DNA of 64,000 nt from Amoebidium appalachense (lineage: Eukaryota; Ichthyosporea), in NCBI GenBank assembly GCA_963693365.1, contig CAVNZM010000015.1, positions 1,116,001-1,180,000 on the forward strand, read 5' to 3'. Positions 1 through 35,679 of the stretch are shown here, one piece after another. The first letter of the stretch is position 1. Every line of letters begins with the position of its first letter. The notes beneath the pieces were generated by a model. The model saw only the letters and a list, made by a program, of their open reading frames with translations, was not told the origin of the DNA and ran no database searches. The translations under genes and the position numbers were made by a program.

Positions 1-1
1 T

Positions 2-498
2 ATCAACACAACCATTTTTGGCTACCAAGTACGTGCGGTATTCCTTACACGTCCGCCAAGATATGTCATACTGCATGCGGAACGTCCAGATCATCCACAG
101 TTACTGCAACTCGATCCTGGCGAAGTTCCCATTTTTCCAATCACCCAACGGTTTGGAGTGGAAAGTACTCGCCATGAAATCAGAAAACAATACACAACAA
201 TAAAACGCACACAACTACCACTCACACCGGCATTTGCAATAACGGATTACAACTCTCAAGGTCGAGGAATGCACAGTGTTGGTCTTTGCCTTTCCGGAGC
301 CTGTCACCAGTCAGCATATGTACAATGCACTCGCATCCACAGTTGGAAGGAAAATATTTAATGTACATTTTGTCTGACTTTGACGTTAACAAGCTGTGTG
401 CGGAAAAGCCAAGTGATGCACTCCTCAGCTACTACAAAGCATTGGAAGAACAACAAGCTGCCACACTCCTAGAGTTACGCACCCGTGACACATGTTAG
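2..498 (+). pseudogene. PIF1/Helitron-type helicase, C-terminal fragment with frameshifts
   Basis: The window opens inside a coding frame that stays open from base 2 to 361. It contains PPRYV, then VPIFPI, then LTPAFAITDYNSQGR, which is the signature of the last helicase motifs of PIF1-like and Helitron replication helicases (RTQ.PL..AFA.T..KSQG). In the family this block is followed by a Y(V/N)ALSR-type motif. Here that continuation (FAFPEP..SQHMYNALAST) lies in another frame from about base 265, and a third frame carries the tail (SDFDVNKLCAEKPSDA) to about 498. Two frame changes without splice signals indicate a decayed copy. The normal KSQG lysine is Asn (NSQG). The 5' part lies outside the window. 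The nearby OTU-like fragment fits Helitron-type elements, some of which carry OTU proteases. The helicase family is clear; Helitron origin is inference. Confidence 0.7.
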
Positions 499-663
499 TC
501 CCCCCCCCCCCCCCCCCCCCCCCCCCGCCCCTTCCCCCCCCGCCCCCCTTACACACACACACACACACACACGCACACATACACACACACCGCCCTAACA
601 GTTCCGCACCTGCAATGCATGTTAGTTTTCCTCCCCCCTTCCCCCCCCCCCCCCCCCCCCCCC

Positions 664-694
<31 letters not shown>

Positions 695-929
695 TGCGCG
701 CGCGCAATCGATAAGACACATACTACAACACGCACTCTTCCCCTTCTCACCCATAACAAAAAATCGAAGACTAAATCCCCCCCCCCTTCCCTCCCCTCCT
801 CCCCCCCCCCTCCCCCCTCCCCCCCCCCCCCCCCTTTTTCCCTTTCCCATCCCCCTTTCCCTGTCCATATTATCTCTCACACACTTTTCCCGAAGTTCCA
901 AAATCTATGCTAATGCTTTTCTCACACAG

Positions 930-1007
930 ATACCCAACAACAAAATACAGCCAGAACCCTTTTCCGCAACTGTTCACAGCCATCAACACAGCTACCAAAC
1001 TCTGCAG
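930..1007 (+). other. Tandem exon-like block, copy 1 (78 nt)
   Basis: The block is flanked by CACACAG on the left and GTATCT plus a C-tract on the right, so it has a complete acceptor and donor. It is 78 nt long (26 codons) and open in the frame starting IPNNKIQPEPFS and ending QTLQ. Two related blocks follow at 1242 and 1670 with the same start, the same CTCTGCAG end and the same GTATC donor. Whether any is still spliced is unknown. Confidence 0.55.
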
Positions 1008-1067
1008 GTATCTAATCCCCCCCCCCCCCCCCCCCGCCCCCCGCTCCCCCCCTCCCCCAATTTTAAG

Positions 1068-1106
1068 GACACCTTACGTGTCCCACAAGCCCACGTGCCC
1101 TTCATT
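1068..1106 (+). other. Candidate 39-nt exon
   Basis: A 39-nt open block (DTLRVPQAHVPFI) lies between an acceptor-like TTTTAAG and a consensus donor GTAAGT. It follows mini-exon copy 1 by 60 bases across a C-tract. Support is splice-site context and a length divisible by three only. Confidence 0.35.
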
Positions 1107-1241
1107 GTAAGTGTACGTTTTGTATCCCTATGATCTGTTTTAGAGGCCTCACCTCTCCCTCTCCTCTTCTTGCCTTCCCCCTTGCCTTCTCCATATTATC
1201 CCTCACACTCTGAAAATTATACTAATGCTGTTCTTACACAG

Positions 1242-1304
1242 ATGCCCAACAACAAAATGCAGCCGGAACCATTTTCCAAAACACACAGCCACCAACCTCT
1301 GCAG
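1242..1304 (+). other. Tandem exon-like block, copy 2 (63 nt)
   Basis: Second copy of the 930-1007 block: acceptor TTACACAG, 63 nt (21 codons, MPNNKMQPEPFSKTHSHQPLQ without its last residues differing in register), donor GTATCA followed by a C-tract. The first 12 codons match copy 1 except for conservative changes, and the middle has lost 15 nt, so frame is kept. Confidence 0.55.
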
Positions 1305-1327
1305 GTATCAAAAATCCCCCCCCCCCC

Positions 1328-1358
<31 letters not shown>

Positions 1359-1542
1359 ACATCCCTCCTCCCCCACACACATCTTCCCCCCCCCCCCCCC
1401 CCCAACATCCCTTCCTCCCCCACACACACTTCTACGTCTGTCTACATCCTATGCGTACCTACCATTAAATAATCTCTCGAACTACTCCTTCCCTCCCCCT
1501 TCCACCCTCCCTTTCCCTCCAAAAAAGAGAAATCTCATACAT

Positions 1543-1574
<32 letters not shown>

Positions 1575-1669
1575 TTCACTTTCAAAGAAATGAACGAAAG
1601 CAAAAGGGAAAAAAACAAAAAAAAACAAAAAAAACAAACAAAAAAACACTGACCTTCTTCTTCATGCAG

Positions 1670-1729
1670 ATACCCAAAAACACCTCAAGTTATCCAACAG
1701 CCAAACCACACAGCAACCTTTCTCTGCAG
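1670..1729 (+). other. Tandem exon-like block, copy 3 (60 nt)
   Basis: Third, more diverged copy: acceptor CATGCAG, 60 nt (20 codons, starting IPKNTSSYPTAKPHS), same TCTGCAG end and GTATCT donor followed by a C-tract. All three copies have lengths divisible by three. Confidence 0.5.
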
Positions 1730-2221
1730 GTATCTCCCCCCCCCCCCCCCCCCCCCCCCCCTCCTCGGTCGACTTTTTTAACCGTTCAATTCTGTGTTTG
1801 TGTCGTAAATGCATTCAACCCCCACCTCTCACCCTTTCTCTTTCCCTCCAATCCCCTCATTAACAAGGAATTGTCCCCCCCCCCCCCCCCCCCTCCCCCC
1901 CCCCCCCCCCCCCCCCCGCCCCCCGAAGCCATATTCATGTTCTATGTTGTTGTTTGTCCTTGTTGCATACTCTTTCACCCCATTCTGAACCTCTCCCTCC
2001 CCCCTTCCCCCCCCCCCCCCCCCCCCCTTATGCCATAAAAGGCTCTGTCACGAACTCCTCTCTCCCTATGTTCACTCCAGACCTACAGAAAAATATCCTA
2101 CTCCCCTCTCTGTTTCCTATATCCCTTATTTCCGTTACCTAACAATTGCCTTCCCCTTCCCCTTCCCGTTCCTAGGGCTGCTCCCCACCTCTCTCCCTCC
2201 TTCCTTCAATTTCTCATATTT

Positions 2222-2381
2222 ACCACTCAGTGTCTAGCAAAGATCAAATTGTGGTACCGTTTTGGGTAACGATTGCCTCTCCCTTCCCCTTTCCGTTTCC
2301 AAAATTCCTTTCCCCTCCTTCAATTTTTCTTAGATTTCTTACCACCCAGTGTCCCCCGAAGATCAAATTGTGGTACCGTTT
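2222..2381 (+). repeat. Direct duplication of an acceptor plus exon start
   Basis: A ~41-bp segment at 2222-2262 (ACCACTCAG..., then GATCAAATTGTGGTACCG) recurs at 2341-2381 as ACCACCCAG... with the same GATCAAATTGTGGTACCG. The second copy leads into the OTU-like coding block. The first runs into GGTAACG, a donor-like sequence. Both keep the CAG that would act as acceptor. Confidence 0.75.
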
Positions 2382-2958
2382 CCACAACGTTGCATTCCAA
2401 CTCGCCGAGTTTGGAACCGAGGAGGAGGCAACTGCTTCTTCTATGCAGCAAACGTCAACCGCACACATTATTTTACTGTTCTACGACATGCAATTCAAAC
2501 ACAGCCAGAAATCCGTCCACTTCTCCAACATGTATATGAAGAGTATGCTGTACAACTTAGACGTATTCCCCCATCCTTCATAGCTTCGTCTCTTTTCCAA
2601 CAGTACCCTAATTTGGAAAATATCGCTAGGCAATATGCACACAACAATCAACAACAAAGAGCACATTTTGGATCAACAATTTGACGGAGCTCCGAGTGAA
2701 ATCATAGACCGAGAAATGAGAAATGGCTTTCAAGCATACTTTCGTGTTTTTTCAAACCCAACAGTATACATGGAAGATATCACACTGTTTTGTGCCGTTA
2801 CACAAACCCATATTCTCGTTCATACAGTGCATCCCGATTTCCCTGCATTCACACATTACGGTCCATCTATACCTGAAGCAGCAAGAACAATAGCCATGCA
2901 CATGACAATTGATCCCTATAGTCAACACTTCGAGGAACTACGGCCCGTCCCTATGTGA
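2341..2958 (+). pseudogene. OTU-like cysteine protease domain, frameshifted
   Basis: From about 2350 the frame reads ...RRVWNRGGGNCFFYAANV, matching the OTU nucleophile block (DGNC.FRA), followed by helical sequence (RTHYFTVLRHAIQTQ). That frame stops at 2684. The overlapping frame from 2635 continues the domain (AYFRVFSNPTVYMEDITLF, ITLFCAV, THILVHTV) and ends QHFEELRPVPM at 2958, where the His fits the OTU C-terminal catalytic His position. No splice sites separate the two frames, so one base has probably been gained or lost near 2655-2680. OTU proteases remove ubiquitin, and they also occur inside Helitron-type elements, which fits the helicase remnant upstream. It could instead be an independent OTU gene with a sequencing error. 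Domain call is moderately sure. Confidence 0.6.
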
Positions 2959-4641
2959 ACGTATCACTGAAGCACGTACTGTAAAAGAACCCACAGAGAA
3001 AATAAACGCTGAATTCCAACTTCCTTCCATTGAGGATCGACATGTGCCCTGTGTGTCCCCTCCCCTTCCCCTTCCCCTCCCCCTGCCCCTGCCCGGGACG
3101 GCGCAGCCTGAGGGAGTGGGAGAGGGGAAAGAGAGAGAGGGGGGGGAGAAAGGGGAAGAGAAAAAGCCCCAGCGCTCGCGAGTATGAACTGCCAGCGTGT
3201 CGTTTCCTCGCGAACCTTAGAACCGAGGTTGGGCTGTATATCGAGGGGGGTCCCCACCGAGATAATTTATGGTGAAGAATCAGGAAAAAAAGTTTACGTG
3301 ACAGCTAAGAGATCGAAGTGAAAGTGAAGTACCCCAGTACGGTACTCTGTGTCCGATGATCCATGCACGCACCGGGTGCCACCGACAGAAAAAAATCTGT
3401 CTGCCATATATGGCCTAGAGGCCCAAATAAGGGTAAAGAATATTTTATTTAATCCAATCAGATGGCTGCATGTTATCAATTCTAATCAGTTCTCCCCCTT
3501 TCAAGCAACTTCGCTGCGGAACTTGGCGGAATGTTTTTGGTTCGTGTCGAATATTAATTCTCCTGGCACGTCCTATATTCCTACTTTTTTTATTGCTTTA
3601 TAATAAAAAAAATATACATGCTTTTTTCTGTTTTGTTTTGGTATGTAGCTGTGCCCTCTAAAAGCCGTTGTATGTACGAAAAGTGGCGCTGGCTACGTCA
3701 TCGTTTCTCCTTGAAAAATAAGAGCTACATCGAAAGGGAGCGGTAAGCTCTGCTCAGTTGTTCTTCCAGCGATTCCAGAGCATAACTTGGTACTCTTACA
3801 ATTGGACATCTTGGCAAACATCAGGCTGACCTTCGAGTTCTGTTGAGCTCTTCCTAGAAGTGGAAGGTAGGTCCAGAATAATAACATCTAGCAGGTAGCT
3901 AAAAGAGCACGTTCACTATGACGCGAACAAGCCACTCTACTCTACATCACCACCTCTTTTTCATGAATCCCTTTCTTCCGGCTGTCGTTGCGGCTTCTAT
4001 CTCCTCTCCGCCCCCCTTCCCCCCTCCCCCCCCCCCCCCCCCCCCCGAGGCTCCTTCTCCCCCAACCTCCCCCCCGCCCTCCCCCTCCCCCGCCCTCCCC
4101 CGCCCTCCTCTCCTCCGCTTCTTCCCCCCCTACCCCCCTCCCCCCCTCTCTCCCCCACCCCCTTCCCCCGGTTGCTTAAGCTAATTCAACTCCTCTGTAT
4201 ATTCGCCCCACCTCACACACACACAAGTTCCCACTTTTTTTCTGCCACCTATGATATGATTGAGTCGCAACCACTGTTGAAACGCCTCAAGGAGAGTACA
4301 ACTTTACCCCAGCCTCTCTTTATCTCTCCCTCCCCCTCTGCCTCACTCTCTTGTGTACACCTACTTTCCCGAGCCGACTGTCGCGAACAACTTCTTCTTC
4401 ACCCTGCTAGCGCTTGTGCCTTATTAATCGTGCCTCACGCAAGCCATTTCTGACCCATCATCACTATGATCTTCAGGCTACGTGTACACACATGCTTGGT
4501 AAAATAGACCACGACTTTGAGTTATGAAGCCAACAGCACCCAAGTTCTTGGTTTGAGGTTTCTCCTAGTTATGCCTTCCACATTTGCCACGGACCAAAAT
4601 TTTGATCTTCTTGCAGCTTGCCAGCAGGACACAACAGCAAG
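2959..4641. other. Spacer before the cyclic-nucleotide-binding gene
   Basis: No gene recognised. A purine/pyrimidine-skewed patch lies at 3058-3180 and a C-rich tract at 4012-4170. GAGCGGTAAGCTC near 3740 is a plausible donor of an untranslated first exon for the gene that follows, because the first coding exon (4617 onward) is preceded by a good acceptor (CTTCTTGCAG). The position of a promoter cannot be read. Confidence 0.4.
3001..3006 (+). terminator. Candidate polyadenylation signal
   Basis: AATAAA lies 43 bases after the stop of the OTU-like frame, a suitable distance for 3'-end formation of that transcription unit. Confidence 0.35.
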
Positions 4642-28184
<23,543 letters not shown>

Positions 28185-28276
28185 GAATCAAGGTCTAAAT
28201 CGAACAAATTTAGAAAGTAAGAAATGTGTCGTCGTGATTGCTTATGGGTTTTGTGATGGGGGAATGGGGTTGCACG

Positions 28277-28311
<35 letters not shown>

Positions 28312-28408
28312 GGAGGGGGGGAGGGGGGGGAGGGGGGAGGGGGGGGGGGGGGGGTTGCTTTAGAACCGGTTTCAAGGGTTGGGTTTTGATGTTGTGTGTG
28401 TGGTGTTT

Positions 28409-28510
<102 letters not shown>

Positions 28511-30087
28511 TGTTGCTGTTGTTTTTTTTTGTGACACTCTTAGATACGATTCTGGGTTCGTCGGTAAATTTATCTGGTTTTGCTAAGACACTACCGGAGC
28601 TTAGAGTAAGAGTAGAGACGAAAGAAGAGAAGAATAAGTAAGACACTGCCCAAGGAGCTAATATTAGGTTTACCGATGTGTTTCGGCATATCGAATAGAT
28701 TGCTCTGGACGCACCAGGCATGCTGCATTGAACATTGTGATATACTTGTCGGTGTCGATGATTTAAATTAAATTCTTGGATATATTTGCATTGGACGCTT
28801 AAGCGATGAAGAGTAAATCTATATAGCATTAGTGTGTTTCTTCTATCTTATCAAATGATATAAAGAGTATGAACTCTCCATTAGTTCTTAGAAATGCTTA
28901 TTCCCGGAATCGGTGCTTGACGCGCAGTAATTGTGTAACAGGGCTGATGCACGGTTAAAAAAAACTCCTGGGTTATGTTGTTTTTCAGCCTAGGTGATTT
29001 ATAATTTGTAATTTTCAAGCAGGAAGTACATACAAGTGGCACTAGCGACAGAATGTGTGAAGCACCACTATGCTACATGGCACTATACTAAAGTCAGTTC
29101 TTAGAATTTTGTTGATCCAACCTCGATATCAGTGGTTGTGTGTTTGCGGATTTTTCATGGTATTTCCTGGTAATTTTAAGATTATTTGCTGGTACTAAAT
29201 TTACTGTTATGTTCACAAAAGTAACTGGTTGGCAAGTTTGATATTAGTAGTAATAATAGTAGAACCCCACAACACGAAAACAAGCCATCTCCAACTAATT
29301 GCCAGAATAAATGTTGATTTGGAGCGCGCTAGTTGGCCCAGGGGTGTTTTCTTCAGTGCATGAAATTCTATTAGAAGACGTTCCCCCCCCCCCCCCCCCC
29401 CCTCCCCTCCCCCTCCCTCTGCGGAGGAACTATACATCCACCGACGTCCATCGACCATATTACATAATTTTGGGCTTGTCTACTTTGACATTAGAGAGGT
29501 CATGAATATTGGTTTGTGGGGGTTGCAGCTGCAGCTGATGTTGCGACCGTTACGCTATGATCATGAGCGCCATTCACACAGGGGCAAAAAATGAACGCTT
29601 CTTTAGAACTATTATCATGGCCAATGGGAGTTCTTTGAAAGTAGTATTGCAAAAAACACTGTACTCTTTGGGGGGGGGGGGGGGAGGGGGGGGGGGGGGA
29701 TGGTACAGTTTCTGGAGATAGTGAGGCTCTCGAGTATAGCATCTATAGTAAATCTTCATTTCAAATTGCACACAATATGCCACCAGCATGAAAGCTTCTC
29801 ATGGATAATGATGCACGATGTCTTTTTGACGGTAAATAGGTGTTACGAATACTATCCGAGAGACCTTTACTATCTATATTACTTCGAGTAAACAGCGTAA
29901 ACCCCCGCGGGTGCGTATATACTATGTATAGCCTACCCATAACTCGGCAGTTCTCGACACGCAATGGTACGCGAGTGATGTGAAGAATGTACTGCATATG
30001 CAAAACAACAAAAAAAGTAGGAATCTGGGTTTGAAAGCAGAGCAGAAGCATGTGTTTACGTGTCAACATATTTATCATTGTTAGCAT

Positions 30088-30090
<3 letters not shown>

Positions 30091-30149
<59 letters not shown>

Positions 30150-30369
30150 CTGCTGCTGCTGCTGTGTGGGTGTGTGTGTGCGTGTGTGTGTGTGTGTGGG
30201 TGTGTGTGCGTGGGTGTGGGTGTGGGTGTGTGCATGCACACACACGTTGTGTGTGTGCGCGCGCGGGTATATGTATGCGTCATATGCGTGCAAAATGTTT
30301 TTCTCTAAGGGGTGGGGGGGTTCACGTATGCTTCCCCACATGTTCCAAACACCGGAGGCCCCGGGGGAC

Positions 30370-30401
<32 letters not shown>

Positions 30402-30440
30402 GAGGGGGGAGAGGGGGGGGAAGGGGGGGGGGGGGGAGAA

Positions 30441-30481
<41 letters not shown>
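30091..30481 (+). repeat. (TG)n, (CTG)n and G-run cluster
   Basis: A TG array, five CTG units, further TG/TGGG repeats and, after an interval, a 100-base block of G-runs broken by single A. Confidence 0.9.
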
Positions 30482-30482
<1 letters not shown>

Positions 30483-31033
30483 ATTGTAGCAGTTTGGCTT
30501 GTGCAGTTCCTACGTACTATGTACTACTAGGGGACCCGGAAACTTGCATCGTGTTAACGTTCCTACTAATCACAATATTGATGGTTGGTGTACTGTAATA
30601 GACATGCCGTCAGCTAGCTAAACAAAGCCCACAGTATAGTAATGGTGCGGATACGTTCTCTAACTAATGCAAGAATCCGTACGTGCAACCTCAAACTAAG
30701 AAGACTTCGGCTCGTGTGCACAGTGCACGTGATGCGTCGAACATGCGCATTCTTGGATGTCAACAACAAAAAAGCTGCCGGCGTGGCTGGGGTAGTAGCC
30801 CTGGGCAAAGTGTGTACTTATAGTTAGGTTGTGAAGGATGGTTTAGCTTAGCTGAACTCATAGATAGCACCTTAACTAGTGTACTGTCGGTGCTGTGTGG
30901 TAGACGGTAATTTCCCTAGAGGGCTCCGGGAACAAAACGTGATAAATAAAAAAAATAAATAATAAAAAGGATGTCAACAAAATTCGCTCCATTTAAAACA
31001 ATCACGCCTATGGTTGGTCAATTGCATTAGACC

Positions 31034-31245
31034 ATGTGACGTAGATATACATCGAGTCACCCCAGACACGGAAGCCCCCCAGATCAATAAACATCACGAT
31101 GTAAATGGGGCTTCCGGGACCTGGCGTCCTCAGTCTTTTCCTTGTCCAAAACTTATTTCTTGTCAACGAAAGCTGTGACCATCCCTCCCCCATCCGACTT
31201 TCATCCGTGTTCAAATTCATATTCCCATCACATTTCGATGTCGCA
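31034..31245. repeat. Duplicated segment, copy A (with 52-bp insertion)
   Basis: Bases 31034-31130 and 31183-31245 match 32101-32260 without visible differences. Copy A has 52 extra bases (31131-31182) at the join. On the minus strand both copies read open through GSPIYIVMFIDLGGFRVWG, a protein-like but unrecognised stretch. Confidence 0.85.
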
Positions 31246-32100
31246 TGGTAGCAGAAAAGGAAGGTCTCCCTCGGGGGTAACCAGGAAAACACGCTTCCAC
31301 ACGCGCGCTCTGCTAGCATGCTACGATAGCTCATTTTTACGGACGGATGGTCACAGCAGTCCACGGATAACTACGGATACACGAGGATGCATTTGCTTAC
31401 TTATTCGGACGTCGCCCCGCAATGAGGCCATTTTTTTGCAACAGCCATATCATTTTTCATATTGTAGCACACACAACTCGTTTTTCGCACCAGCCCATTT
31501 CTCATGAGCGCATCATCTTTTCCCATTTTCCACACACGACCACACAGTGATCGGCAAGTTTTGATCCTGATACTTTGTGCGTATAAGCAAAGCACGAGAA
31601 ACGCCACCCCCGTGTGCTGCTAATCCCGCATAATGGGTGCCGGCCAGACACTAAGCCCAGCACACGTTTGCCGGAGGGTGTGAGTCTCGGGCTTTGCTTA
31701 TGCCCACACAATGGTTAAGATCACTACCTGACGATCACTAGAGTCGTGTGTTTTCCTTCAGTCTGAACAGCCGTCGTTTGCGCAAACTACGTGTATATAC
31801 CCAATCACGATATATTTCAACATGTACATCCGAAGATCTATGTCTGCTTCTCACTCTTGCTCGCCTCTGCTTACATGTTTTGCTTTTGTGTTGTGTACCC
31901 ACGTGAGGTCATCCTCAGAGGCACTGCAGCCCGCCCACGTGTGGTTAGGGGATGGCTTGGAGGTTTGCCTGTCCCTGCCATACACTGTGACGCCCCCCCT
32001 ACCCCTAGTAGTATGCATCCACATGCTTATATGTTTGCACCCACGTACTAGCCTTATCCATGTGTGAGGACACACACTATCCTTCTCTTGTGCGCTTAAC

Positions 32101-32260
32101 ATGTGACGTAGATATACATCGAGTCACCCCAGACACGGAAGCCCCCCAGATCAATAAACATCACGATGTAAATGGGGCTTCCGGGACCTGGCGTCCTCCC
32201 CTCCCCCATCCGACTTTCATCCGTGTTCAAATTCATATTCCCATCACATTTCGATGTCGC
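32101..32260. repeat. Duplicated segment, copy B (uninterrupted)
   Basis: A 160-bp direct repeat of copy A, 1067 bases downstream and without the 52-bp insertion. No target-site duplication or terminal inverted repeat is evident. Confidence 0.85.
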
Positions 32261-34322
32261 ACCAGGCCAAACTAAAAATCCCATTGGTCTAAATCATATT
32301 CCTTTGTATCCAATCAAAACATCGCGGTGCGCGCTACGCCAATAGAAATCATGACAGTTATGATGTTGTCACGGTCTGCGAAAGAAAAACAAACAGTACC
32401 GGCAAAGCCCGGAAGGCGAAATTTCCAGCTAAAAAGCTTGTAAAGCATAAGTGCAAACACTGCAATGAAATTTATTGTTAACAATTTACACAATAATACT
32501 ATGACAGCATCTAAGTATGTGCACGTTTGTGTACTTGCACGTTCATCCTTGCCAAGTTGGCTGTTACAAGCAGTACTGAATGCAGGCACTGCGTAGCTGC
32601 ATGAAGCTACACATGCTATTAGTGCTCCGTAGTATACGTGTAAACCCACCTATTAGATCAAAATCCACGTATTTTTTAGGTTCAGTAGGTGAACAAATAG
32701 CAACTTCACATACATGCGGTCTGGTGTTTACTTTTTAAATATTACTTTTTTTCATGAAGGAGGGGGGGGAGGGGGATGGGGGAGAGGGGTCTGCATCTGT
32801 TACAGTATGGTAGTGATCAGTAGCTACGGGGACCGCGGTACCACACTTGCAACATGTGTACCGTACTAGCTACTTTAGTCGCACATGTATGTAAAGGACT
32901 GGAGTTGGCACACGCACACACCAGCCGAAAACACCAGTGGCTTTACTTTGTTTATCTATGACTCATAAGAGTGCCGTGATCCCTCACGTGCTTGTCAGCT
33001 GCGCAGGCGCCGGCGTACATGTGACTGTACACAATCCGTGCTAAATGCACACCTGCCCACGCACGCTCAAGTTCTTGTGACTGCCGAGCCTCGACGCGTT
33101 CGCGTGGCGGACGTCTGTTACAGAAGCATCTCCCAGTCAGCCGAGATGTACTGTGACAGTTACATAACTCTATTCTTTAGTTTTATGTGATGCTTGTTTC
33201 TTCTGTATACACTGTTACGCTTTACTAATAGGTCTTTTGCCACGTGTTCGTGCGCGCGAAGGAGGACAGAGCACGTGTTTTCCAAAACGTGAATGAAGCC
33301 TTTTTAGTTGTGTTTTAGAAGCAGACGAATGTTATGATCGTGACAGGAGTGACACTAATTAATGACAACACGACAACCACACGACGTGCAAACAATACCC
33401 TTAGCTGCAGTTGCACACCGTAGACTGGTTTCTAAAAAAAAACATTTTTTTTTCCCCCCCCTTTGGAACGCAGTATTGTAGAGCATACGTTTCAACGAGC
33501 TTGCGCAAGCACCAATATTGGCAAGTGCCTAAACTGTCACAGGAGAGAATGTAACATGGTAAACATAACCTCGGACAATTTGCTCAATATACTAGCCCAC
33601 CCATCTCCACACACATAAGAGATCGAGACATAAATTACGTTCAAATCTTTTGAAGGAACACCAGGCTGTTTTGTAGACGGTATAACAGCACGAATCAAAA
33701 AGCTGACGTTTAAAATTTTGCTACCAGGGGTGTCTAAATAAGACACACAAAATAGACACGCACATGTATGTCATCGGAACACACGCACAGACTGCCGTGG
33801 TATTAGCATGGGCTGTATGGTTTCAGGCGAACGTTTTCTCAATTGTGCACGTGTGTTCCTACGCATTCTATTCACAATAGGCACCTATCAACCAGGAGTC
33901 TAAGGCCTCCGCATGCACATATCCTAGCAGCACCCAAGAAGGTTGCAAAGGCCGCAAATATTCAAGAGGTCTCAGCTCAGAAAATATTTTTGTTCTCCTG
34001 TTACAGGTCCACCTTCAGCAACCAACCTAAAAAGTTCTTTTTAACCTAACTTAGTTTTCGTGATTTTTCGAAGTAAGTCGACTGCAAGGATCGATTGCTG
34101 CATGCTCTTATAAATCACTCTTGCGACTAGCTAACTTGAAGGTATGTATGTACCCCCCTAACGTTACTTGACAGTTTCACGAATTTTCATGCTGTATCAA
34201 AACTTGTATCATGCGCGCATTGCTGAAACACATCGAAATCATCCATGCTCTTAATCCAATGTCCAACCCTCCCTCCCCCCCCCCCCCCCCCCCCCCTGTC
34301 CCCCCCCCCCCCCCCTCCCCCC

Positions 34323-34360
<38 letters not shown>

Positions 34361-34825
34361 CCCCCCCCTTCTGCATGTCTTGCTCCTTTGTGTACCATTT
34401 ATCGTCCCTGTCTTCTGGCATCCCCAAAAAATTTCCTTGAAGTTCACATTCGAAAAAGGAAAACGGATATATCTAGTTTTTAGGCGAGGGCATCGGGCAT
34501 AAGAGAAGTAGAAACAACGAAAATGTAAATGCAAGAGGAAAAACGGTGGATGGAAGATAACTACACCAAGTTCCTAGTGCAATATATGTATGAAAGCACT
34601 GCCAGTAAGACTCCCAGAATTTGCACGGTTTCAGATTCTTTACCATCCACTCATCCGATTTAGGAACTAATTAGGAAAAGCACCATCTGATATAGATCTC
34701 AATACTTCATAGATACTTTAGACGCCGGCTTGCCAACCCCACTAATCTTCTGATCATTTGTGGATATGTTTTGCTTTCAAAGTCACGCGGTAGGCAGGTG
34801 GTTCAGACGTGCTCATAAAAAAAAT

Positions 34826-34950
34826 GAAAGAAAGAGAACAGAAAAGAAAAAAGAAAAAAAGAAAAAAAAGAAGAAAAAAAAGAAAAAAAAAGGAAAAGGA
34901 AAAGGAAAAGGAAAAGGAAAGAAAAGAAGGAGAAAAAAAAGGAGTTGCTC
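34826..34950 (+). repeat. A/G purine tract
   Basis: An almost pure AAAAG/AAAAGG tract of ~125 bases ends ~55 bases before the start codon of the next gene and could lie in its 5' leader or promoter. Confidence 0.85.
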
Positions 34951-35003
34951 TCACACATAGTTACACATTTCATCCAATCACAGGGCATTTCCTTGCGCCA
35001 AAT

Positions 35004-35512
35004 ATGGCAGTTGAATCCCCCACGGCATTGGTCTGCCTCGTGACCTCCACCCCACTTCTCACCGCCATGTCGTTTCTTTACATCGTTCGCGTGCGGACGT
35101 ATCCGATTCGCTGCCAGTGGCCGGGTCATCTTATCTCTATCATCCCATTCGTTACTTTTTTTAGTATTATTCCATGCGTAAAACGATTGGATCCTGGGGG
35201 GCTACCAAGACCTTTATACGACATGCTTGTTTTGACCTGTGCAACGTATATGGTGACTGTTGTGTGTATGAGGTGTTGGAAGTTGTTTATCAATTATTAC
35301 TTTAATGTTAAGCTGCTACGGTTGAGAGCTGATGCGGTATGCTTAAGATCCCCCCCCCTCCCCCCCTTTCCCCTTTCCTCTCTTCCTCCGCCATTTAACG
35401 TACATACCACATTGCCTCCCTCCTCCTCCCCCTCTCGGCACACACACACACACAAACACACAGACACATACACACACACACACACACATACACATGCATG
35501 CACGCATGCACG

Positions 35513-35545
<33 letters not shown>

Positions 35546-35626
35546 ACACGCACGCACACACATGCGTGCGCGCACACACACGCTCGCACACACACACACA
35601 CACACGCACGCACACACACGCGCGTG

Positions 35627-35679
<53 letters not shown>

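Larger units (their letters stand above)
500..2220 (+). repeat. C-tract and (CA)n-rich interval between helicase and OTU remnants
   Basis: Repeated runs of 15-35 C, some passing into (CA)n, are separated by short unique blocks. Several of these blocks are bounded by AG and GT like exons and are listed separately. The apparent proline- and His/Thr-rich frames are products of the repeats. Confidence 0.8.

Noticed and set aside
31034-32260. LTR retrotransposon with 160-bp LTRs
   Set aside because: The direct repeats lack TG...CA ends, primer-binding site, polypurine tract and any gag/pol reading frame between them.
34809-35003. N-terminal extension of 7TM-RGS paralogue 1 from ATG 34809
   Set aside because: It is a Lys/Glu-rich translation of the AAAAG tract. 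The ATG at 35004 gives the start expected from paralogue 2.
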